A stretch of 64,000 bases of DNA from Eurosta solidaginis (lineage: Eukaryota; Arthropoda; Insecta; Diptera; Tephritidae). The notes beneath the pieces were generated by a model. The model searched no databases. It was not told where the DNA came from and worked only from the letters and a program-made list of their open reading frames with translations. Position numbers and translations under genes: made by a program. This document shows, piece by piece, positions 1 to 11,116 of this stretch. The DNA is taken from positions 157,748,426-157,812,425 of the forward strand of contig NC_090323.1 of NCBI RefSeq assembly GCF_040869045.1, given 5' to 3'. How positions within the stretch are numbered: the first letter of the stretch is position 1; each line of letters begins with the position of its first letter.

Positions 1-700
1 GACTAAGCAATTTTCTATGTTTCGGGAGTCATAACTGGAAGAAAAATTAACGGATCGTAATAAAATTGGGTACACAAATTTTCCCTATAGCAGCAAATAT
101 TTCTAGAAAAATGGACGAGGTCGGTTAAAGACCACGCCCACTTTTATATAAAAGATTTTTAAAAAGGTCGTGGGCGAATAAAATAAATATCTTAGCGAAA
201 AAGAGCTTTGTATCAATAGAATTTTACTTTCTAAATTGAATTATAACATTAAATTGGAAAAATTAAAATGTCTGAAAATGGGTCCGGCACCGCCCCTTTT
301 ATGACTAAGCAATTTTCTGTTCCGGGAGCCATAACTCGAAGAAAAATTAACGGATCGCAATGAAATTGTGTGCACATATTTTCCTTATAGCAGAAAATAT
401 TTCTAGTAAAAATGGACGGGATCGGTTAAAGACCACGGCAACTTAGCTATAAAACAAGTTTAAAAGGGTCGTAGACTAGAATAATAAGCTATAACTTAGC
501 AAAAAATAGTTTTGAATCAATGATATTTCACTTATCAAGTTTTATTGCAAGAGGAAATGGGGAGACATTTTTTTTTAAACGGGCGGTGCCACGTGCTATG
601 TAGAAAAGTAATTTATCTGAAATGAAATGTACAAGTGAAGCTCACGCTGAGTATATAATGCTCGGTTACACCCGAACTTAGACACCTTTACTTGTTTTAA
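1..700. repeat. Two head-to-tail copies of a dispersed repeat
   Basis: A block starting at base 1 (gactaagcaattttct) recurs at 303 with scattered differences, including the shared stretch around 'gaagaaaaattaacggatcg' and the block around 'ggttaaagaccac'. The copies are about 300 bp apart. The segment ends near 690 in 'gaacttagacacctttactt', whose complement resembles the 'aacaagtaa' start of the element at 1041. No coding potential is seen. It is probably a non-autonomous transposon or short satellite; the family is not identified. Confidence 0.6.
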
Positions 701-1040
701 TAGAATTTTATAATAAATATATTTTTAAAGTATTCTATAAATAATTAAATAGTTAATGTACTTACTTGAAAATGAAGCTTTAAGAATTAGAATTGAGTTT
801 AGTTGAGAGGACTAATTTAGTCTCTAAAATAACCTGAAGACCTATTGTAACTTAAACAAAACATTCAGCCACTATGCATTACGCAAATTTTCTTGAAAAT
901 TTTCGTAGCAATTAACACCTTGAGTGTAGCAATCTTAAATAAACATGCCCCAAATACCAAATTAGAAAACAGATATTGGCTGATAAAATTCAAAAAATGT
1001 CTTTAAAAAAGATATTTTTGGCAATTTATTTCTAAAACAA

Positions 1041-2957
1041 AACAAGTAAGTACGGGACTGTCTTCGGCTTTGCCGAAGACTTCATACCTTTCATGAATGG
1101 GGCTGAACAATAATCTTATCCCGTTCGTAATCCCCAAATAATCGGATGTATAAGATAAGAAATATATAGTGAACAGATGTACATACCTAAACGATTTTTA
1201 AGATAAATATAAAATAAAAATGGCAAAAAACACCCTTATCTGAACGATCGGTTGTATGGGATATATATTATATATAGCTCCGATCGAAATGATTTTGACA
1301 GGAAATCTTCTATGATATATTACAATATATATCACCGAGTTTCACGTTTTTATATTGGAAACTAAGGGAGAAATGGCCAAAAATCTTTCTATCTGAACGA
1401 TCGGTTGTATGGAATATGTATATACTATATACATATAGCTCCGCTCAAAGTGATTTTTTCATGAAATCTTCTATGATATATTAGAATAAATATCACCAAT
1501 TGGTAATTGGTTGGTGTTTAATTAAACAACGTGCTTATCAATAAAAAATATTATAGCGAATCATATCAAGTATAGCACATCACCAGGCCCGCCGAGAGGG
1601 TGGGGGGTTTCTGAGGGGGCCCGAGATTTAGAGGTACTATGAATTTTTTTTTTAGTTCAGGAGTCCAATTGTTCCATGTGCAATTTTTAATCCGAATTTC
1701 AAAAGCAACGAAAATCTGCATTTCGTTTTAATATTATAGTGAAGTGTGAAAAATAAAAATCTATATATATAAAAGGTAAGGCTAAAATGTGTGTTAGTTG
1801 GTCTCCGGTGTTTGAAGAGATGCGTGGGTCGATTTTGTTCAAACTTTCACACAAGTTGCGTAAACCTCACGCGGGGGTTACTGCATAGGGTTGGTTGCGA
1901 TCGACGTACACGGTCTCGAGATATAGGCCGAAACGTGGACCCAAGTACCCCTAGAGTGTGTTTATAGAATATGGATAACAAATGAAAGCTGTTGGTGAGT
2001 GCTGTAGTAGAGGGTAATTTTCATACCCCTAGGTGACTAAGGTCTCGAGTTATAGGCAAAAACGTGGGCCGATGAATGCCTAGACAGTGTTTATACAATA
2101 TGGATATCAAATGAAAGCTGTTGATGAGTGCTTTAGTACAGAGTAATATATTATCCAGAGGCGGACTGGGACTGGGATTAGGACTAGAACTGGGACTGAG
2201 ACTCGGAGTGAGACTGGGACTGAGACTCGGAGTGAGACTGGGACTGGAATAAAATACATGAAACCCTCTGGGACAGGCAATAAGGGATGAAGAAGAATGA
2301 GAAGAAATTGAGAAGAGAAAAGAGAGAAGGAGATTGAGAAAGAGATGGAATGAGACAAAGATGGAGATAGATGAAGCGAAAAAGACGGAGGGAGGAGTGA
2401 ATAAAAAGATTAGGAAAAAGTTAAAAGGGGGGAGGGCAGAGTCAGACGGAAAAAGCTTATTAAATTGTATGCAGATAGGCCAAATTTAGGGCAGGACAAC
2501 GTCTGCGGGTCTTCTAGTATTTTATATATAACTCCGATCGAAATGATTTTTACAGGAAATCTTCTATGATATATTAGAATATATATCACCGCGCTTCACG
2601 TTTATACTTTGTAAATTGCAGCAGGAATGCCGAATCGTCTTATCTGAACGATCGGTTGTATGGGAGATACATATATGTTATAGTGGTCCGATCTTACCGG
2701 ATCCGACAAATGTCTAATATAATACAAAAATACAGCCTTGTCCCAAATTTCATTGATATATCAAAATTTGAAGGACTAGTTTTGCGTTCAAACAGACAGA
2801 CAGACGGACGGGCGGACAGACGGACATGGCTATATCAACTCAGTTCGTCGCCCTGATCAATTCGGTATACTTAATGGTGAGTCTACCTTCTATATTTCTC
2901 AACGTTGCAAACATCGGACCAAAGTTAATATACCATTTCATGTTCATGAAAGGTATA
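1041..2957. mobile_element. DINE/mini-me-like non-autonomous element
   Basis: Near the left edge is a perfect 9-bp stem hairpin (1060-1080, gtcttcggc/gccgaagac). A 14-bp sequence, atacctttcatgaa (1084-1097), returns exactly inverted at 2943-2956. A GACR-type microsatellite (about 2790-2826, cagacagacagacggacgg) lies near the right end, as is usual in dipteran DINE-1/mini-me elements. The motif gaacgatcggttgtatgg starts three times inside (1242, 1395, 2646), marking internal repeats. A Helitron-like element is inserted at 1760-2517. The family assignment is inferred from this architecture. Confidence 0.55.
1760..2517 (+). mobile_element. Non-autonomous Helitron-like element
   Basis: The segment starts TCTATATATATAAAAGG and ends GTCTGCGGGTCTTCTAG. 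It lies between a 5' A and a 3' T, matching the Helitron rule of 5'-TC, 3'-CTRR and insertion at AT without target duplication. A short stem (GCAG 2491-2494 with CTGC 2503-2506) lies 11 bp before the end, where Helitrons carry a hairpin. No Rep/helicase coding region is present. Purine-rich and GGGACT-type simple repeats fill 2155-2450. Confidence 0.65.
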
Positions 2958-3017
2958 AAAATACGACTGATTAAATTGGGTCGATATACACAGAACCGTA
3001 GGGATAGGAATGAGGAA

Positions 3018-3434
3018 AGGGACAGGGCAAGATAAAAGTAAAGGTAAAGGCAAAGGCAAAGGCAAAGGTAAAGGTAAAGGTAATGGTAAAGGTAAAGGTA
3101 AAGGTAAAGGTAAAGGTAAAGGTAAAGGTAAAGGTAAAGGTAAAGGTAAAGGTAAAGGTAAAGGTAAAGGTAAAGGTAAAGGTAAAGGTAAAGGTAAAGG
3201 TAAAAGTAAAAGTAAAGGTAAATGTAAAGGTAAAGGTAAAGGTAAAGGTTATTGTAAAGGTAAAGGTAAAGGTTAATGTAAAGGTAAAGGTTAAGGTAAA
3301 GGTAAAGTTAAAGGTAAAGGTTAATGTAAAGGTAAAGGTAAGGTAAATGTAAAGGTAAAGGTAAAGGTAAATGTAAAGGTAAAGGTAAAGGTAAATGTAA
3401 AGGTAAAGGTAAAAGTAAAGGTAAAGGTAAAGGT
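3018..3434. repeat. GGTAAA hexanucleotide satellite, left block
   Basis: A nearly pure (GGTAAA)n array runs from about 3060 to 3200 and then degenerates into variants with GGTTAA, TGTAAA and GTTAAA. It is the left part of one array cut by a LINE at 3435-4607. Long frames read through it only because the unit is a multiple of three and contains no stop in two frames. Confidence 0.95.
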
Positions 3435-4607
3435 TTTTTTTTTTTTTTTTCTTTGTCTCTACACGCTAACCGCGCTTCGAGGAATGTATTATTTTAACTT
3501 TGTGATTACAATCTTATGTTACTGTATGATAACTCTTTATAATATTGGTATGTATGTATCCAGATTAGTTGTAAATAATATTAAAATAATACCGCTTGCA
3601 AATGGATACAAGCAAAAATATATTACAATTTAAAATTTAATAGCAAGCATTGAAAATTTATCAAATAACAATCTATGCGTTAAAAGTTTTTAGAGTACTA
3701 ATAATAGTATAAACGAATTTATTAAGTGATTTTATTAGTTGCTTGTGTCTAACGACTTCCATAATGTTGAATGGTCGTACGCCGAGATCTTCACATAGTA
3801 TTGTATGAGGTCTTCGGGCTCTTTCATAGGCTGGACAGTCAATCAAAAGATGGTTGATTGTTTGTGATGTTGTCGAGTCACATGGACATGTATCTTCTTC
3901 GATGATTTTAAAACGTTTTAAATACGCCTTGCAATAGCTGTGACCTGTTAGGATTTGAGTCATTTCGAAAGATATACCCAGTATTTGACTATAACTTTCC
4001 GCTTCCGCAGGAGATTGAAAAAATAGTTTAGTGCCGCTTCCAGTTGGTTCGTTTATAAACTCACTATGCCACGTTTCAGAAATCTTTTGATGTTCTTGGC
4101 GCTTAGCGTAGCTAAGTGGACATGCGTAATACGAGGGAGTTGTTGTTAGCGCCGCTGCTTCTTTAGCCGCTTCATCTGCAAGCTCATTGCCCATGATACC
4201 GATATGAGCTTTCACCCATGAGAACTCAACCGAATAGTTTTGACGTAATTGGTATAATCTTTCGTGTATGGATGCAATCAATGAATTCGTGTTGCTCCGA
4301 TCTTTAATAGCTTCAAGGCATGACTGGCTATCACTTAAGATGTGTAGCCTGGTAGACCCAAGATAGGTTTGGGACCATGCTAGAGCTGAATCTATAGCTA
4401 AGGCCTCGGCTTGAAAGACAGTACAAACGTTATCTAATTTAAATGCCTCCTTATAGTGGGTGCCGTTTGGTTGAAAGACAACAAAAGCGCAGCCACATTC
4501 TTCGGTTTCCAGCTTGCTTCCATCAGTAAAAATTAAAGTTGTATCGATTGTTGATATTATATCGATTTGTGTTTGTTGCATTACCATATCATAAATAATT
4601 GTTTGTT
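3435..4607 (-). mobile_element. 5'-truncated LINE inside the hexamer satellite
   Basis: On the minus strand the element ends in a run of A (the T run at about 3434-3450) and codes for the C-terminal part of ORF2. Both junctions are GGTAAA satellite, so it inserted into the array; a target duplication cannot be distinguished from the satellite itself. It has an RNase H domain, so it belongs to a LINE group carrying RNase H (I, R1 or LOA type). The endonuclease and most of RT are missing by 5' truncation. Confidence 0.85.
3673..4587 (-). CDS. LINE ORF2 C-terminus: RNase H and zinc-binding tail
   Basis: An open frame of 304 codons. RNase H motifs are visible in order: FTDGSK near residue 21, the glutamate in VFQAEALAI near residue 60, DSQSCLEAI near residue 88, and the histidine/aspartate region VKAHIGIMGNELADEAAKEA near residues 125-145. 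Further on a cysteine/histidine cluster (TCPCDSTTS...INHLLIDCPAY, about residues 233-256) matches the zinc-knuckle tail of these LINE ORF2 proteins. The protein would take part in target-primed reverse transcription. The frame is open to near the truncation point, so the copy is fairly young, but it cannot transpose by itself because EN and RT are absent. Confidence 0.85.
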   Translation of the reverse strand: MVMQQTQIDIISTIDTTLIFTDGSKLETEECGCAFVVFQPNGTHYKEAFKLDNVCTVFQAEALAIDSALAWSQTYLGSTRLHILSDSQSCLEAIKDRSNTNSLIASIHERLYQLRQNYSVEFSWVKAHIGIMGNELADEAAKEAAALTTTPSYYACPLSYAKRQEHQKISETWHSEFINEPTGSGTKLFFQSPAEAESYSQILGISFEMTQILTGHSYCKAYLKRFKIIEEDTCPCDSTTSQTINHLLIDCPAYERARRPHTILCEDLGVRPFNIMEVVRHKQLIKSLNKFVYTIISTLKTFNA

Positions 4608-5679
4608 GGTAAAGGTAAAGGTAAAGGTAAAGGTAGAGGTAAAGGTAAAGGTAAAGGTGAAGGTAAAGGTAAAGGTAAAGGTAAAGGTAAAGGTAAAGGT
4701 AAATGTAAAGGTAAAGGTAAAGGTTAAGATAAAGGCAAAGGTAAAGGTAAAGGTTAATGTAAAGGTAAAGGTAAATGTAAAGGTAAAGGTAAAGTTAAAG
4801 GTTAATGTAAAGGTAAAGGTAAATGTAAAGGTAAAGTTAAAGGTAAAGGTTAAGGTAAAGGTAAAGTTAAAGGTAAAGGTTAATGTAAAGGTAAAGGTAA
4901 ATGTAAAGGTAAAGGTAAAGGTAAATGTAAAGGTAAAGGTAAAGGCAAAGGTAAAGGTAAAGGTAAATGTAAAGGTAAAGGTAAAGGTAAAGGAAATGGT
5001 AAAGGTAAAGGTAAATGTAAAGGTAAAGGTAAAGGTAAAGGTAAATGAAAAGGTAAAGGTAAAGGTAAATGTAAAGGTAAAGGTAAAGGTAAAGGTAAAG
5101 GTAAATGTAAAGTTAAAGGTTAAGGTAAAGGTAAAGTTAAAGGTAAAGGTTAATGTAAAGGTAAAGGAAAAGGTAAATGTAAAGATAAAGGTAAATGTAA
5201 AGGTGAAAGTAAACGTAAAGGTAAAGGTAAAGGTAAAGGTAAACGTAAAAGTAAAGATAAAGGTAAAGGTGAAGGTAAAGGTAAAGGTTAATGTAAAGGT
5301 AAAGGTAAAGGTTAATGTAAAGGTAAAGGTAAATATAAAGGTTAATGTAAAGGTAAAGTTTAAGGTAAAGGTTAAGGTAAAGGTAAAGTTAAAGGTAAAG
5401 GTTAATGTAAAGGTAAAGGTAAAGGTAAATGTAAAGGTAAAGGTTAATGTAAACGTAAAGTTTAAGGTAAAGGTTAAGGTATAGGTAAAGGTAAAGTTAA
5501 AGGTAAAGGTTAATGTAAAGGTAAAGGTAAATGTAAAGGTAAAGGTGAAGGTAAAGGTAAAGGTAAAGGTAAAGGTAAAGGTAAAGGTAAAGGTAAAGGT
5601 AAAGGTAAAGGTAAAGGTAAAGGTAAAGGTAAAGGTAAATGTAAAGGTAAAGGTAAAGGTAAAGGTAAAGGTAAAGGGT
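4608..5679. repeat. GGTAAA hexanucleotide satellite, right block
   Basis: Continuation of the hexamer satellite for about 1.07 kb. Variant units (TGTAAA, GGTTAA, GTTAAA, GGCAAA) recur in small runs, giving a loose higher-order pattern. The last ~120 bp (5550-5679) are again nearly pure GGTAAA. It ends at 'gggtagagagagg'. Confidence 0.95.
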
Positions 5680-5685
5680 AGAGAG

Positions 5686-5770
5686 AGGCTTAACCTATGT
5701 CTTGGAGTAACGTGCCGTGGTTGACTGTTTCAAAAGCTTTTGACAGGTCAAATACCATGACCACGGTCCT
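5686..5770 (-). pseudogene. Jockey-type RT fragment (motif A)
   Basis: The complement reads an RT palm segment with the motif FDLSKAFETVNHGTLLQDI before a stop codon. This matches the motif-A region of jockey-clade reverse transcriptases, where the first aspartate is catalytic. The fragment is only about 28 codons. It abuts a plus-strand fragment of the same kind of RT, so the LINE copy has been inverted internally. Confidence 0.6.
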
Positions 5771-6110
5771 ATGATAGTTTCTTATGCCAACGACTGCACA
5801 ATAATAACAACGGTACCTGGCACTCCAATAGACGAATTAGTTTCTATCTCCCCAGTCTTTCTAGTTTCTTCACCTATCACCGTCCAAATCCACGGGCACT
5901 CTGTTTACGACGTGGAAGGAACAGATGACGCAATTATTGGACATTCACGCCAATGGTGTTTCGCTACCGACTGTCAGTCACACAAAGATCTTAGGGGTAA
6001 CATTCGATAGCACTCTCACCGCCGATTGGCAAAGCAGAATTTTTCTCAAGCGGGCAATTCATTATACGGGTTTTGTCTCTGAACCAAAGCATAAAAAAAA
6101 GTCGAAATAG
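5771..6110 (+). pseudogene. Jockey-type RT fragment (catalytic palm and thumb)
   Basis: Plus-strand frames show IVSYANDCTIITTVPG, matching the YADD active-site region (second catalytic aspartate changed, AND for ADD), then after a frameshift NGVSLPTVSHTKILGVTFDSTLT, typical of the segment after the palm in jockey-clade LINEs. The coding sequence is broken and short. Its orientation is opposite to the motif-A fragment immediately to the left. Confidence 0.65.
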
Positions 6111-6495
6111 AATATAAATAAATTCATCACAAAACAAAATCGTAATAATCATTTTTTGTTATTAACTTAAATCTGTCTGATTAACATTTCGAGACACTTG
6201 ATATGGAAACATTCGACAGCTTTAATTTCGCAAACGTTGCGAATATCACCGAGAATAAAAAGTGGCAGAGATCGAGGGAGCCCTGTGTCAATGTTGCGCT
6301 GGAATGATATTAATTTAAATATCAAAATATATGCAACATATGTATGTAAGTAAATGCATACTTACAAATCGCAATAGAGAGCTAACACAAAAAACTTAAA
6401 TTTCCAAGTTATGTGTACCCCCGGGCTTCCGAATTCAATACATACCGAACTGTATACTCCATTTACTAATACCTCCACTAATCAGCGAGAAACGA
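6111..6495. other. Non-coding spacer with a dispersed repeat edge
   Basis: AT-rich sequence without a convincing gene. Bases about 6434-6490, read on the minus strand, match 51751-51805 (shared core gattagtggaggtatta, then similar sequence), so part of this spacer belongs to a dispersed repeat. Confidence 0.5.
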
Positions 6496-6601
6496 CCTTA
6501 GGTTAGGTTAGGTTGAACTGGCCAGTCCATGAGGACCTCACATAGACTGATTGAGTCCTGTTACCAGAAGTTTGTTTTAACGACCAAACTGAAAAACCGT
6601 A

Positions 6602-9600
6602 TCAAAAACCAGGACCTATGTTATAAAATAACTTCGTCCTCTTGGCAAATACTAGAAGCTTCCTAGGATTTAAACCACTTGCTGCTTCTAGATCTGACAG
6701 CTGTATCGCTCCTAATAGCTGGAGTCTCAGCCTGGCATGTGCAGGGCACGAGCACAAAACGTGCTCGATCGTTTCCTCCTCCAACCCGCACTTCCTACAT
6801 CTGCTATCACTGACCAAGCCCAACCTAAAGGCATGTGAGGCCAGAAGGCAGTGTACAGTCAGAATACCCGTCATGAGTCTACAGTCCTCTCTGTTTAATG
6901 ATAGAAGCAACTTTGTTAGTCTAAGGTTGTAAGACCTACATATAATCTTCAACACTTTACAGCCCCGCGCTTGAACCCACGCCTTTCCCGCTTGGTCGAT
7001 CATGTGCACCTCTCGTTTTCGCTTAATCGCGCCCAATCTAATTGGGATACCTACGGTGCAAGCTTCAAGGGATGCGTCCTTTTTAACTAGTTCGTCCGCT
7101 TTTTCATTCCCATATATTCCCATATGCCCTGGGACCCAATATAGATGTATGCTTCTCCCTGTACCGATTCACTCCAGAGACTGCATACACTCTAACACGT
7201 ATTTAGATGCCGTTCTATGCGAGATTATTGCCTTAATTGCTGCTTGTCTGTCAAAATAAAAGTTAACACGGTTGCAGCTTAAGCTACTCTTTTCCACTCG
7301 ACTGTTTGGTTACTGCTAATATTTCCGCTTGGAAAACGCTACAGTAATCCGGCAGCCTGTAGGATCTGCTTATTTCCGGATCAGCACAGTCCGCAGACCC
7401 TACTCCTTTCACTACTTTGGAACCATCTGTGTACACATGTATCGCCTCGTCCGCCATTTGCGCACCCTTGCGCCAACCGTCCACCTCTATTGTGGCGTTA
7501 AGATCTCCCTCGAAGCGCAGATAGGGAATCAGGTAGTCTGTTCGTCTTGTGATTGATGACGCTATACTACTATTGCCATATGGTCGGCGCTCAAGCTGCC
7601 CCGAGGCACCGAGGATGGTTGCAGTTGTTAATGCTATGTTCTTTGCTACCAGGTCTAGAGGTGGAATGTGTAGAATGGCATACAGTGCAGCAGTCGGGGT
7701 TGTTTTCAGGGCTCCCGTAATGCTAAGCATCGATAGTCTGCATACCCCTCTCATTTTTTGAGGTATGTTGTTTTTTGTGTGGCTTTCCACCAAACAAGAA
7801 CTCCATAGTATAGAATAGGGCTTACACTCGCTGTAAAAACCCAATGAGAAAGAGAGGGCGATAAGCCCCACGTACACCCCAGCATTCTTTTACATGCATA
7901 GAGTGCCGTTGAGACCTTCTTCACCCTCTCCTCCACGTTGAGCTTCCATGACAGCTTACTGTTTAGGATTATTCCTAGATATTTTGTGCAAGGTTTCTCC
8001 TGTAAGGTCACCCCTCCTAACTTAGGCCTGGTCCAATTTCGGACCTTGTACCTCTTTGTAAACAAAACCATATCCGTCTTCTCCGCGTTGCCTTTCAACC
8101 CGACATTAGATGCTTAGGTATAGATGTCCGAAAGCGCCCGATCCATCAAAGAACTAATCGTTGGAAGGCACTTTCCACTTATGACAATTGCAACGTCATC
8201 TGCGTAAGCCGTAAGTTTTACGGGTCCCTCATCGAATCGCCTGAGCAGTTGGTTGATGACCAGCGTCCACAGCAAATGTGATAGCACCCCTCCCTGCGGC
8301 GTTCCCCTGTCCACTGATTTCGTGGCCTTGTACAATCCCCATTGTGATCTTCCTGCAATTTAACATGCAGCCGATCCATCTGATTAAGGCGGGATGTACT
8401 TTAATGTAATTAAGACCACCATAATCGCCCATTTAGAAACATTATTGAAAGCCCCGGCAATGTCGAAGAAGACTCCTAGAGCATACTCCTTATATTCCAG
8501 GGATTTCTCTATCCTAATTACCACCCTATGCAATGCGCTACCTACCGACTTGCCTTTGGTGTACGCATGCTGTGTTGTAGAGAGCAGCTTTTCATCCACG
8601 TTGGACTTTATGTACACATCTATCAGCCTCTCAAAGGTTTTGAGCAGACATCATGTTAAACTTATGGGTCTATAGTCTTTGGGATTATACGTTACCGCCT
8701 TCCCCGCCTTTGGTAAGAAAGCTAAACGAACAGTTCTCCAAGAGTGCGGTACATGATTCAGCCTTATGCACCCATCGAATATTATTTTAACCAATCCACG
8801 ACCGCCATACTTGAAACTTGTAGCATGGCCGGGAATATACCGTCTGGGCCCGGCGATTTAAACTTAGAAAACTTTTTCACTGCCCATTTGATCTTGGTAT
8901 CGGTCACCAAGCCCGGTACTACCCGCTCCGTGATCGAAGTGTGAGTGATGTCTGCTGGCTCTTCTAAACCGTCTCCCGATGGAGAATGTGTTTCGAGAAG
9001 CACCCCAAGGGATTCCTCACTATTACATGACCATTCCCCGTTCTCTTTCGTTATTAGCCCCTGTACTATGTTTCCCCTTGCTAGAACTTTTTTCAACCGT
9101 GCTTTTTCGCTGGAGCACTCTATGTCCGTACAGAAACTTTTCCATGAGATTCTCTTCGCCCTGGAATTTTCACGCTTGTAGATCCCTGTATTCGTCGCGA
9201 CACGCTTCGCTTTCCGCAGTCTTTGCGAGCTTAAACATTTATTTTACCTGTCTTCTTAGAAGACTCAGCTCATTGCTCCACCATGGCGGCTTTGCTTTTC
9301 CTCTGAATCTTCTTATAGGGCAAGCTTTGTTATACGCAGTCATAAGCGTCCTTGCTAGGAATTCATTCGACTCCTCCAGTTCCTCCACATTGGCAACGTC
9401 TTTGGGTTGTCCCAGTTTTGTTTCTACCTGTTTCTGGAATTTAGTCCAGTTCGTTGACCTAGGGTTTCTAAAGGTTCCTCCCTTCTCTACCCTCTTTAGG
9501 GGGATGCTGAAGCTGATATACGCATGGTTGGAGAAGGATGGTCTATCAAGAACCATCCAATCATACCTTGATATATCACGCTCGAAGCTCAACGTAATAT

Positions 9601-10156
9601 CCAGAACATTGCTGGATGTTGGAACAATGTATGTAGGGACATTTCCCCTGTTGGCTATCTGCAAATTGGTTTGCAGGATGTAAGAAAATAGAGATTCGCC
9701 TCTCTCGTTCGTATCTGCTCCACCCCACGCATTGTGGTGCGCATTTGCATCTGCGCCTATGACCAACCGCCCTTTGCGCCCTTCTTTCTGTACTAGCCTT
9801 TTGCACTCCATCGGTGGAACCTCCGCAGCATGGACCATGTAGCAGGACGCCAAGATAAATGCCTGCTTATTCTTCTGCTCTACGCCCACCACTAAGAGGT
9901 CCTCAGTAGTGTAATTAGGCAGCATATATGAATGCAGCTGTTTCCTTACTATTACTACAGCTCGCAACCGTCCTTCCGTTTGCGCGCAGTAAACGCCAAA
10001 CCCGCGCGCGCTAAGTCCATAAACCTTTCCACCCGATGAGAGGAACGGCTCCTGGATCAGCGCCACTTCAAACGAACCCTCTTGCAAGGTTAGGAGGAGT
10101 TCGTTCGACGCAACTTTACTGTGTTGGAGGTTTATCTGTAGGACTCGCAGCACCAT
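6602..10156 (-). pseudogene. LINE ORF2 (endonuclease, RT, RNase H), broken
   Basis: Starts at MVLRVLQINLQHSK (10156), the usual start of a LINE apurinic-like endonuclease; the next ~300 codons keep catalytic-region motifs such as IQEP, GADANAHHNAWGG and SNHAYISFSI. RT pieces follow in different frames: PGPDGIFPAML (about 8850), FFDIAGAFNNV (about 8450, motif A), TPQGGVLSHLLW (about 8300) and LTAYADDVAIV (about 8200, catalytic YADD). RNase H motifs YTDGSK and VFQAEILAV lie at about 7290-7450, and a CxxC...H...C tail (RCRKCGLEEETIEHVLCSCP) at about 6750-6800. At least five frame changes separate these pieces, so no full protein can be made. Confidence 0.85.
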
Positions 10157-10214
10157 TGGGCTGTTTGGCCCCCTCCAGCACCTTCGTCGTGACGTCGTCG
10201 TCCTCCCCTTGCTC

Positions 10215-10520
10215 TTAGTTTAGAGTATTCGAGGCCCCCTTCAGCCTCTCGTAACTGTTGTGGCCGGTGGTGACGTCGGGGACCTCCACCTGTCTTTGTT
10301 CCCTTAGGCTTTTGATGTCCTTTTCGACTTCGCCCACCTCTATCTTGTTTGGATTTTTATCATTGGGCCTTCTTTTCCTGAGTCGCATGTAAATTTTGCC
10401 AGTGCCAAATGACATTTTTCCAAGCTGCGTGTATAAAATATCCTCCGCCTGCTTGTTTATTTGGAAGAACTCGGTAGGTCGAGATACAGTAAGTACCTTC
10501 CAATCCTTCCGACCTTCTAA
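10215..10520 (-). pseudogene. LINE ORF1 C-terminal fragment
   Basis: A minus-strand frame upstream of ORF2 reads FFQINKQAEDILYTQLGKMS and then a basic stretch, ending at a stop 59 bases before the ORF2 start. This is where ORF1 (the nucleic-acid-binding protein) ends in R1/LOA-like LINEs. Similarity to known ORF1 tails is from general resemblance only. The N-terminal part and the zinc knuckles are absent. Confidence 0.5.
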
Positions 10521-10669
10521 AAAATATAATTTTTTTTGGCGGATATGGGGGTGCAGTCAGTTTTTTACGATTTTTGAACATTTTTTAATTTGATCGCTAT
10601 TTTGGGTCATTTTTTGTGATCTTTTAAAAATATTTGATCACCAGAAAACACAGCATCTAATGTGAAGAT

Positions 10670-11075
10670 TGTTGTTGTTATTGTAGCGATAAGAACACTC
10701 CCCGAAGGCCTTGTGGAGTGTTATTGATGTTGATGGTCTTTTGCCGGATGCAGATCCGGTACGTTCCGGTACCAAGCCCGACCATCTCGGGAACGATTTG
10801 TTATGACCACATGCGACATTCTAGGACATCCCGCCCTCCCACACCCTAGGTCCATAGAGAGTTCGGGGTCGCCAGAGCCTCGGCTGTGAATGAAACAGGA
10901 TTCGCCACGGATAGGTGAGGTTGACAATTGGGTTTGGAGAAGCTATATATTGCGCTGGCAACCTGAAGGGTTGCGCTACACAGCCCATTGAATCTGGTAT
11001 TTTAGTCGCCTCTTACGACAGGCATACCTACCGCGTGTATATTCTGACCCCCTAACCCGTTGAGGGCCGCTGGGG
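10670..11075 (-). repeat. SINE-like repeat family S, copy 1
   Basis: Read on the minus strand, it starts in a CCCC..GGGTTAGGGGGTCAGAATATAC block, continues through 'gcctgtcgtaagaggcgac' and ends in a CAA-rich tail. The same order appears at 13024-13433, 24223-24434 (partial) and 52243-52670, with weaker copies elsewhere. There is no coding frame. The tail 'gctacaacaacaacaac' is like the 3' end of the LINE at 49668-50354, suggesting that such a LINE mobilised the family. Confidence 0.75.
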
Positions 11076-11116
11076 TACTCTTTTCCGCCTTCGGATAATA
11101 TGGCCGAGACACAATG

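Larger units (their letters stand above)
6496..10520 (-). mobile_element. R1/LOA-like non-LTR retrotransposon, decayed
   Basis: On the minus strand the order is ORF1 C-terminus (10215-10500), ORF2 (6602-10156), and a short 3' UTR ending in three CCTAA units (6498-6512) rather than poly(A). ORF2 has an N-terminal endonuclease, RT and RNase H, as in the R1/LOA/I groups. Several frameshifts and stops break it and the 5' end is missing, so it is a dead, nearly full-length copy. I cannot decide the clade without a phylogeny. Confidence 0.8.

Noticed and set aside
3010..3346. Lys-Gly and Val-Lys rich frames
   Set aside because: Same satellite in other frames.
4567..5484. A 305-codon frame of alternating Val-Lys
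   Set aside because: It is the GGTAAA satellite read in a stop-free frame; low complexity and no start context.
6498..6514. Telomere sequence
   Set aside because: Only three TTAGG units at a LINE end, not an array.
6642..6932. Plus-strand frame of 96 codons
   Set aside because: Lies opposite the LINE ORF2, which has clear protein motifs on the minus strand.
8979..9683. Plus-strand frame of 234 codons
   Set aside because: Antisense of the LINE endonuclease region; no domain, biased hydrophobic composition.
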